A stretch of DNA of 36,766 nucleotides from an uncultured Acidobacteriia bacterium. GTDB taxonomy: Bacteria; Acidobacteriota; Terriglobia; Bryobacterales; Bryobacteraceae. The position numbers and the translations under genes are program-made. Location: the NCBI GenBank assembly GCA_903875575.1, contig CAIQWJ010000095.1, forward strand, positions 1 to 36,766, in the 5' to 3' direction. The first letter of the stretch is position 1, and every line of letters starts with the position of its first letter. Below the pieces are notes generated by a model. That model ran no database searches. It was not told the DNA's origin and worked only from the letters and a program-made list of their open reading frames with translations. This document shows, in pieces, positions 31,302 to 36,766 of the stretch.

Positions 31302-31923
31302 TAACGACATCACGGTACTACTGGTGGACGATCACAGCCTGGTTCGGCATGGCTTTCGCCGCATGCTGGAAGATGAAGCGGGCATTACGGTAGTGGGCGA
31401 AGCAAGCGACGGGTTCGAGGCGGTGAAAGCCGCGCTCGCATTGCGTCCGGACGTGATTGTGATGGATTTCGCGCTGCCCAGCATGAACGGCGCAGTGGCG
31501 ACGCGGCGGATTCTGGCGAAGTTTCCGGAGGCGAAGGTGCTGATGCTCAGCATGCACGCGGAGCCGGATTACGTGCGAACGTGTCTGGACGCTGGAGCGC
31601 GCGGTTACCTGCTGAAGAACGCAATGGATCTGGAACTGGTGGACGCCGTTCGGAAAATCGCGGCGGGTGAGCAGGTGCTGGATCCGCGAATGGGCCGTCT
31701 GGGTGGCTCTCATGAGCCCGCGCCGACGCTGAGCACTCGCGAACTGGAGGTTCTCCAACTGATCGTACATGGCAAGTCGAACAAGGAAATCGCGATCGTG
31801 CTGGGGCTCAGCGCGAACACTGTGGCTGTGCACAGGGCCAACATCATGGAGACACTGCAGATTCACAACACCGCGTCGCTGGTGGTTTATGCGATCCGCA
31901 CGGGACTGGTGAGTATTGCATGA
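31294..31923 (+). CDS. NarL/FixJ-family response regulator
   Basis: A 209-residue DNA-binding response regulator. The receiver domain has the acidic pair D12-D13, the phospho-acceptor D58 (VIVMDFALPSMNG) and the conserved Lys in YLLKNAMD. The C-terminal LuxR-type HTH reads LSTRELEVLQLIVHGKSNKEIAIVLGLSANTVAVHRANIMETLQI. It is phosphorylated by the kinase encoded just upstream. The stop overlaps the start of a CRTAC1 gene (ATGA), so that protein is made together with the two-component pair. Confidence 0.95.
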   Translation: MPDNDITVLLVDDHSLVRHGFRRMLEDEAGITVVGEASDGFEAVKAALALRPDVIVMDFALPSMNGAVATRRILAKFPEAKVLMLSMHAEPDYVRTCLDAGARGYLLKNAMDLELVDAVRKIAAGEQVLDPRMGRLGGSHEPAPTLSTRELEVLQLIVHGKSNKEIAIVLGLSANTVAVHRANIMETLQIHNTASLVVYAIRTGLVSIA

Positions 31924-33617
31924 GTGACGGGTTGACGCGGCGTTCGTTTATGGGGGCTGGTGCGGCGTCGCTGCTACTGGGCGCGCCCCCGTCTCCGCTC
32001 AAATTTCGTCTCACCGATGTAACCGCAGCAGCGGGCATTGATTTTCGCCACAATAGCGGTGCCTACGGTGCGAAGTATCTGCCGGAGACGATGGGTTCCG
32101 GGTGCGCGTTTCTCGATTACGATAACGACGGCTGGCTGGATATTCTGTTGATCAACGGAGCCGACTGGCCCGGTCATGTACGGGGCGGTCCCAGCACGAT
32201 GCGGCTGTATCGAAACAATCGCAACGGCACTTTCACGGACGTCACGAAGGCCGCCGGGCTGGCCGTGGAGATGTATGGCCTTGGCGTGGCAGTGGCCGAC
32301 TACGACAACGACGGCTTCCCGGATATCTACGTCACAGCGGTGGGGCAGAATCGATTGTTCCACAACACGGGCCGCGGCACGTTCATCGATGTAACGGACC
32401 ACGCGGGGCTGGGTGGCCGTAGTTCTTTCAGCACGTCGGCACTGTGGTTCGATTTCGATCGCGACGGCCTGCTGGATCTGTTTGTCTGCAACTACGTACG
32501 CTGGTCGCCGGAACATGATGTGTTCTGCAGCATTGACGGGAAGAGCAAGTCATACTGCACACCGGAGGCTTATCATGGCTCCACCTGCTGGCTGTTTCGG
32601 AATAAGGGCAATGGAACTTTTGAGGATGTGACGGCGAAGAGCGGGATCTTCGACGCCAGTTCGACGGCACTGGGTGTGGCGATGCTGGACGACGATCGCG
32701 ACGGCTGGCCGGATCTTGTAGTGGCGAACGATACGCAGCCCAACAAGCTTTATCGCAACCTTCGCAACGGGACGTTTGAAGACGTGGGTGTGCACGCGGG
32801 CGTGGCGTTCAGCGAGGATGGGCGGGCGCGCGCGGGCATGGGAATCGATGCCGCCGATTTTGATAACTCCGGTGTGGTCGGAATTGCGATCACAAACTTC
32901 GCCGATGAAATGATTGCGCTGTACCGGCAGGGGCGCGGCGGGGTGTATGCGGACGCGGCGGTGGGTGCAGGAATTGGGCAGCCTTCGCGGTCGCGGCTGG
33001 GCTTCGGCTGCTCATTTGCAGATATCGATCTTGATGGTCACCTGGATCTACTCGCGGTGAATGGACATATTGATGAAAGCGTCCGCAATAATCCTGGGCG
33101 CATGCCAGGCGCTAAAGGTGGGTACGCGCAACCGCCGCATCTGTTTCTGAACGATGGCAAGGGTGTGTTTCGCGATGTGGCCGCGACTGCCGGTGGCGGC
33201 TTCGCCACACCGAAGGTTGGCCGCGGTCTGGCGTATGGAGACTTCAATCGCGATGGTGCGCCGGATGTGCTGATGACGACGAATCAGGGGTCGGCATATC
33301 TTTATCGCAATGAGGTGACGGGCGGGAACCGGTCGATTCGGTTTCATCTGCGCGGGACGAAATCGAACCGGGACGCGATAGGTGCGATAGTGCGGGTTAC
33401 AACGTCGGAAGGCACGCAGTCGCGCATGGTGAAGACGGGGTCGAGCTATTTGTCGCAGTCGGAATTGGCGGTGACGTTTGGAATCGGACGGCAGGAGAAG
33501 GCGAACCGGGTAGTGATGGAGTGGCCGAGCGGGGCGACGCAGGAGTTTAAGGATGTGAAGCCCGGCGGGTACAAGTGTACGGAAGGCGCGGGATTGGTGG
33601 CGCTGGGGGGGTATTGA
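31920..33617 (+). CDS. CRTAC1-family protein with Tat signal (FG-GAP, ASPIC/UnbV)
   Basis: A 565-residue paralog of the protein at 25590-27260. The N-terminus is a twin-arginine signal (LTRRSFMGAGAASLLLG), unlike the Sec-type signal of the paralog. FG-GAP repeats follow: DYDNDGWLD, DYDNDGFPD, DFDRDGLLD, DDDRDGWPD, DIDLDGHLD and DFNRDGAPD. The ASPIC/UnbV domain begins near 460 (IRFHLRGTKSNRDAIGAIVRV, TGSSYLSQSELAVTFGIG, MEWPSGATQEF). Shared stretches such as FLDYDND, YLPETMGSG and PNKLYRNL show recent common ancestry. It is coupled to the response regulator gene by ATGA. It may be the sensed or controlled extracytoplasmic component; this is inference. Confidence 0.93.
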   Translation: MSDGLTRRSFMGAGAASLLLGAPPSPLKFRLTDVTAAAGIDFRHNSGAYGAKYLPETMGSGCAFLDYDNDGWLDILLINGADWPGHVRGGPSTMRLYRNNRNGTFTDVTKAAGLAVEMYGLGVAVADYDNDGFPDIYVTAVGQNRLFHNTGRGTFIDVTDHAGLGGRSSFSTSALWFDFDRDGLLDLFVCNYVRWSPEHDVFCSIDGKSKSYCTPEAYHGSTCWLFRNKGNGTFEDVTAKSGIFDASSTALGVAMLDDDRDGWPDLVVANDTQPNKLYRNLRNGTFEDVGVHAGVAFSEDGRARAGMGIDAADFDNSGVVGIAITNFADEMIALYRQGRGGVYADAAVGAGIGQPSRSRLGFGCSFADIDLDGHLDLLAVNGHIDESVRNNPGRMPGAKGGYAQPPHLFLNDGKGVFRDVAATAGGGFATPKVGRGLAYGDFNRDGAPDVLMTTNQGSAYLYRNEVTGGNRSIRFHLRGTKSNRDAIGAIVRVTTSEGTQSRMVKTGSSYLSQSELAVTFGIGRQEKANRVVMEWPSGATQEFKDVKPGGYKCTEGAGLVALGGY

Positions 33618-33626
33618 GTTTGTTAT

Positions 33627-34931
33627 TTATTGTTGCGATGGCGGTTTATCCAACAATCTGAAGTTGATCTCGATCATGGCGCGGGTATTTACCGGCATAC
33701 CATCCTTGAGTCCCGGCCTGAAAACCCATCGCTGCGCGGCCTCGACAGCTTTCTGGTCCAGGCCCGGATCGAGCGACCGGGTTACCTTAAAATCGCGTGG
33801 CCTGCCATCTGTGCCAATGACGACGGCAAGTACCACCGTGCCCTGGATTTTGGCTGCTCGCGCTTCCTCGGTGTAATCGGGGTCTACCTTGCTGGCCAGC
33901 GTCGGTTGCGTTACGCCGTTGCCCGCCTGGAAAATCGGGCCTGCGATAGGGGTTGGCGGCTGAGTTGTGGGCGAATTCGCCGCAACCGCCGCCGTCACGC
34001 GCGGTCGCATCGCTGCCATGAGATCTTCCACCGGAGCGGCGGTGTAACCGGACGGCACCTGGAACATGGAATCCGCGATTGCCGCACTGGAGATTTCCAC
34101 CAGTTCGTCAGTCATCTCCGCTACTGGACTATTGGCATCGAAATTAACTGGAGTGCCACCTGGGGCGGGCATCTGCGCCGCCAGCGTAGCGAGTATGGGT
34201 ACAAAAATCTGGACGTTTGACCGGAGCCTCACGGACCTTCGATTGTTCATTTCCTTCGTCATTGAGGACAAGCTTTCGCCCAGCGAGGGGAGCTGGCTGA
34301 AAGCTTTCAGTATGGCGTCGCCGGAATCCATACCGGGCAGGGTCTGCGCGTTCGCGTCGATGAACTCCCGGATCGCTGGATTACGCGCGGTCTCTTCCGG
34401 CGTCGCCATCCAGATCTGTGTGATCATTTTCATGAACGTCGTCACCGGCGTTGTCGGTCCCAAAGCCGCGCTGAGCGACATGGTGATCTCATGCTCCTCA
34501 GCCTGGATTCCGTGAATCTGTTCCGTTCGCCCGGTTAAGCGAGCGCTGGAATCGACCTTCATCGACGCGAGCACCGCGCTCGCGGCGGCCGGGGCCTGCG
34601 TCAGGATGCGCGTGGTCTCGTCCAGAAACTGGCTGACCGCTATGTTGGCGAAATGGCTGGTTGCTGTGTCGAGCAGGATCACCCGTCCATTGGGCGTATC
34701 CGCGATCATGGTCAGCTGGCCGAATTTCATCCGCGTCTTTCCGCCCCGGATCAAAATCGCTCTGTCGGCCAGTCCCATTGCGGAGAAAGCCGCGCCGAAC
34801 CCCTGACTGAAGGCCGGGGGCAACGTCGGATTCGCCTTCCCCTCCATCCGGTAGAGCAGGGTGGTATCGGCGCTCAGAAGCGCCGGGAGCAACAGAAGGG
34901 AAGCGATACCGGCGGTGTGACGAAGGCGCAT
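33627..34931 (-). CDS. Secreted TonB-C-domain protein
   Basis: A 434-residue protein. A signal peptide (RHTAGIASLLLLPALLSA) is followed by a long region of about 310 residues with no recognised domain, rich in MADTPNGRVILLD-type beta segments. After a Pro/Thr-rich linker (SPTTQPPTPIAGP) comes a TonB C-terminal domain (about 340-430: VDPDYTEEARAAKIQGTVVLAVVIGTDGRP, AVEAAQRWVFRPGLKDGMPV). No membrane anchor other than the signal is seen, so it is not a classical energy transducer. I use ATG 34931, with AGGAG just upstream; the longer frame to 34988 runs into the arsR promoter. Confidence 0.8.
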   Translation of the reverse strand: MRLRHTAGIASLLLLPALLSADTTLLYRMEGKANPTLPPAFSQGFGAAFSAMGLADRAILIRGGKTRMKFGQLTMIADTPNGRVILLDTATSHFANIAVSQFLDETTRILTQAPAAASAVLASMKVDSSARLTGRTEQIHGIQAEEHEITMSLSAALGPTTPVTTFMKMITQIWMATPEETARNPAIREFIDANAQTLPGMDSGDAILKAFSQLPSLGESLSSMTKEMNNRRSVRLRSNVQIFVPILATLAAQMPAPGGTPVNFDANSPVAEMTDELVEISSAAIADSMFQVPSGYTAAPVEDLMAAMRPRVTAAVAANSPTTQPPTPIAGPIFQAGNGVTQPTLASKVDPDYTEEARAAKIQGTVVLAVVIGTDGRPRDFKVTRSLDPGLDQKAVEAAQRWVFRPGLKDGMPVNTRAMIEINFRLLDKPPSQQ

Positions 34932-34974
34932 GGAGAACTCCTGCCCAAGCTTAGCGCGGTTGCCGAAGTTGCGC

Positions 34975-35003
34975 TTGACACTTTTCAATGGTAAGTGTAT
35001 TCT
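34975..35003 (+). promoter_or_regulatory. Promoter of the arsR-SRPBCC pair
   Basis: A perfect TTGACA (34975-34980), a 17-base spacer and TATTCT (34998-35003) form a strong sigma-70-type promoter. Transcription should start near 35010, which leaves almost no leader before the arsR frame and suggests a leaderless mRNA. Confidence 0.75.
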
Positions 35004-35007
35004 TACC
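34990..35007. promoter_or_regulatory. Inverted repeat over the arsR -10 (putative ArsR operator)
   Basis: GGTAAG and CTTACC are perfect 6-bp inverted arms separated by 6 bases; the -10 hexamer is in the middle. A second overlapping palindrome, CTTAC-C-GTAAG, runs to 35012. Such a site would allow ArsR to repress its own transcription. Confidence 0.6.
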
Positions 35008-35011
35008 GTAA

Positions 35012-35317
35012 GTTACAGATTACCAAGAAAGACAGTTCGATGCTCTGGGCGACGCCACTCGTCGCGCGATTCTCGACCGTCTGTTGAAGGGTCCGGTCAG
35101 CGTCGGGACGCTCTCCGGCGCTTTCCCGATCAGCAGGCCGGCGATTTCACAGCATCTGCGAATTTTAAAAGACGCGAGGCTGGTGTCCGATACGGCGGCA
35201 GGCACCCGCCGGGTTTATCAACTGAATCCGGAAGGCTTCGAATCCGTCAGAGCGTATCTGGACCGCTTCTGGGGCAACTCACTCCACTCATTCAAGAAGA
35301 AAGTGGAAGGAAAGTGA
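35012..35317 (+). CDS. ArsR-family regulator (non-canonical start)
   Basis: A winged-helix repressor of about 101 residues of the kind paired with SRPBCC genes. Reading back in frame gives VTDYQERQFDALGDATRRAI, LDRLLKGPVSVGTLSGAFP, ISRPAISQHLRILKDARLV and RRVYQLNPEGFESVRAYLD, a complete ArsR domain. The family start coincides with GTT at 35012, directly after an in-frame TAA (35009-35011). The first canonical start is TTG at 35084, which would remove the first helix. So either translation begins at GTT, or this was GTG/ATG and the sequence is altered. The SRPBCC gene follows after 13 nt. Confidence 0.8.
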   Translation, partial: VTDYQERQFDALGDATRRAILDRLLKGPVSVGTLSGAFPISRPAISQHLRILKDARLVSDTAAGTRRVYQLNPEGFESVRAYLDRFWGNSLHSFKKKVEGK

Positions 35318-35330
35318 GAGGAAAATCAGC

Positions 35331-35798
35331 ATGATAGAACCGGTCCGCAAGTCAGTTACGGTGAAGGCCACGCAGGAGCAGGCGTTTCGCGTGTTCACGG
35401 AGGGCTTCGATACGTGGTGGCCGCGCGAGCATCACATCGGCAAATCGCCCATGAAGCGCGCGATCATTGAAGGCCGCCTGGGCGGTCGTCTTTACAGCGA
35501 GCAGGTGGATGGCACGGACTGCCCGTGGGGCAGTATCACGGTCTGGGAACCGCCACAGCGTTTTGCCTTCGCGTGGCTGATCAATGCGACGTGGCAGTTT
35601 GAGCCAGATATGTCGATTGCCCGCGAGGTGGAGGTCACCTTTACCCCCGCGGGCGAAGACAGCACCGTCGTGGAATTGGTGCATGGCAAGTTCGAGCGCA
35701 TGCCGGGCAACGATGGAGCAACCATGCGCGGGCACGTAGGCGGGGAGATGGGCTGGACCGGCCTGATGGAGATGTACAAGGCGCGCGTGGACGCGTAG
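35331..35798 (+). CDS. SRPBCC (AHSA1-like) domain protein
   Basis: A 155-residue soluble protein with the START/Bet v1-like helix-grip fold. Family features are RKSVTVKATQEQAFRVFTEGFDTWWP at the start, GGRLYSEQVDG, WGSITVWEPPQRFAFAW, and a C-terminal helix GWTGLMEMYKARV. Members bind hydrophobic ligands or act as Aha1-like co-chaperone domains; the ligand is unknown. The short gap to arsR and the pairing seen in many bacteria indicate an operon controlled by that repressor. Confidence 0.88.
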   Translation: MIEPVRKSVTVKATQEQAFRVFTEGFDTWWPREHHIGKSPMKRAIIEGRLGGRLYSEQVDGTDCPWGSITVWEPPQRFAFAWLINATWQFEPDMSIAREVEVTFTPAGEDSTVVELVHGKFERMPGNDGATMRGHVGGEMGWTGLMEMYKARVDA

Positions 35799-35808
35799 GC
35801 GGCGACCC

Positions 35809-36766
35809 TCAGGAATTCGCGAGCAGCCTGTGCTGGCTGACCGCGTAAGCATCGGTCATCCCCGCCACCTGATCGCAGACCAGACGCAGCTTCAGATAAA
35901 GCCGCTGCGTGGCGGGATCGATGGTGGGGAAGACCCGGTGCAGGTCGCGTTCGTACGCGTTCCGATAGTTGTCGGAAATGATGGAGTAAATTTTGTTGCT
36001 GAAGCCCTTGTCATCGCGGACGTCAGGGGCTACACCTTCCCAGTACAGATCCAGCAGATCGTGAATAACTTTGCGGCCCATGATTTCCAGACGCAGCACT
36101 TCCTGCGAACTGAAAATGTGGCGTTTCACGACCGCCTTGCACGCCAGGTAGACGCGACCGAGACGGGACTGGTTCACGAGTTCGTAGCCATACTCGCCAG
36201 CCATGATCCTGTCGTAGGAAGACTGGAATTCGTCAAGCGCGGCGGGAATCAGGCGCGACATCAGGACGGTCCGAAAGGCCTGCGCGAAGACGTCGCCCGC
36301 GCCGTAGCCCGCCAGACCACGCAGTCCCACCAGCGCCTGAGCGTCCTGCGCCAGTTGGTTCGCCTGACCGTCGGCACCGAAGCGCTCCAGTTCCTCGATC
36401 ATCTCCTGCCAGCGGAAGATGCGTTTGCGGACGCCGTCTTCAAGGTCAATGCAGACGTTCACGATGTCGTCGGCGGCTTCCACCAGATAAGTGATCGGAT
36501 TGCGCGAGACACCGGTGCCGGTCTCGTCCTGAACGCTCGTGATGAGGTCGCGTTCAGTCTCGAAGAAGCCAGGCTTGGAGCGTTCGTGGTTTGACACGCT
36601 GGTGTCACGGCCCGCGACCACGTACTTACAGGCCGCGGAAAGCGTACCGTAGGTGAGATTGAGGCCGTGGGGATCGCTCAGCACCTGCAAACGCGCGGCG
36701 AGGCGAACCATCTGTGCGTTGCCATCGAACTGGACGAAATCCTGCGCGGCGGGAGTGAAGACCGGG
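35809..36766 (-). CDS. dgt: dGTPase (dNTP triphosphohydrolase, HD superfamily), C-terminal part
   Basis: The 3' portion of a gene that continues past the right edge; about 319 codons are visible. The enzyme hydrolyses dGTP to deoxyguanosine and triphosphate. At the left end of the visible protein, FVQFDGNAQMVRLAARLQ corresponds to the conserved F(E/D)GNAQ-R motif. Then come GLNLTYGTLSAACKY and ITYLVEAADDIVNVCIDLEDGV, which contains part of the HD metal site. The C-terminal helical region (LRLVCDQVAGMTDAYAV near the end) is complete. The N-terminal HD motif lies outside the window. The gene is convergent with the SRPBCC gene, 10 bases apart. Confidence 0.9.
   Translation of the reverse strand, partial: PVFTPAAQDFVQFDGNAQMVRLAARLQVLSDPHGLNLTYGTLSAACKYVVAGRDTSVSNHERSKPGFFETERDLITSVQDETGTGVSRNPITYLVEAADDIVNVCIDLEDGVRKRIFRWQEMIEELERFGADGQANQLAQDAQALVGLRGLAGYGAGDVFAQAFRTVLMSRLIPAALDEFQSSYDRIMAGEYGYELVNQSRLGRVYLACKAVVKRHIFSSQEVLRLEIMGRKVIHDLLDLYWEGVAPDVRDDKGFSNKIYSIISDNYRNAYERDLHRVFPTIDPATQRLYLKLRLVCDQVAGMTDAYAVSQHRLLANS

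Noticed and set aside
32040-33310. Repeated GATNNCGACGGC-like DNA as a tandem repeat array
   Set aside because: These are codons for FG-GAP calcium loops in the CRTAC1 protein, unevenly spaced and explained by protein repeats.

Overview
The window is about 36.8 kb of GC-rich bacterial chromosome. The gene content suggests Acidobacteriota, probably the Solibacter/Bryobacter-type lineage. The clues are two CRTAC1-family (FG-GAP plus ASPIC/UnbV) proteins, a DUF5703 secreted glycoside-hydrolase-like protein, a small PadR regulator in front of membrane proteins, a YpdA-type (bacillithiol-linked) reductase, and an HGLTG-motif hypothetical protein. This assignment is inference from gene families; no rRNA or tRNA gene was seen.

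Layout. 0.1-2.3 kb: HlyD/MacA-like adaptor plus MacB/LolD-type ATPase, with no permease in view. 2.4-4.2 kb (minus): a GT87-like membrane glycosyltransferase and an Ala/Glu-rich coiled-coil protein. 4.3-5.0 kb: a VapBC-like toxin-antitoxin pair whose PIN toxin carries two frameshifts. 5.0-9.5 kb: a Tat-exported class V aminotransferase (minus), a secreted DUF5703 protein and a PilZ-like protein. 9.6-15.4 kb: an HGLTG-family hypothetical, then alaS, a ypdA-like reductase and a secreted esterase, the last three joined by 4-nt stop/start overlaps. 15.6-19.0 kb: a PadR regulator followed by two tandem paralogous membrane proteins, each holding two Wzz-like modules; all three are joined by ATGA overlaps. 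19.1-19.7 kb (minus): an AbrB-like antitoxin and a Doc/Fic toxin. 19.8-24.2 kb: a housekeeping operon rimO, yacG, pgpA, an IPT/NHL propeller gene and cinA. 24.2-25.6 kb (minus): amidase. 25.6-33.6 kb: a divergent locus, with a five-heme cytochrome/TPR membrane protein plus CRTAC1 protein on one side and a sensor kinase, a NarL-type regulator and a second CRTAC1 protein on the other. 33.6-36.8 kb: TonB-C-domain protein (minus), ArsR regulator plus SRPBCC protein, and the C-terminal part of a dGTPase running off the right edge.

The most interesting parts are (1) the divergent two-component/CRTAC1 and multiheme-cytochrome/CRTAC1 locus, where the gene order suggests a signal-controlled extracytoplasmic redox or surface system, and (2) the PadR operon with tandem double-Wzz proteins, which has a readable promoter with a perfect palindrome over its -10 element. 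A block from about 9.6 to about 21 kb also has inverted GC skew relative to both flanks, which suggests a rearrangement. The arsR gene has no canonical start codon at the position expected from its family and its promoter.
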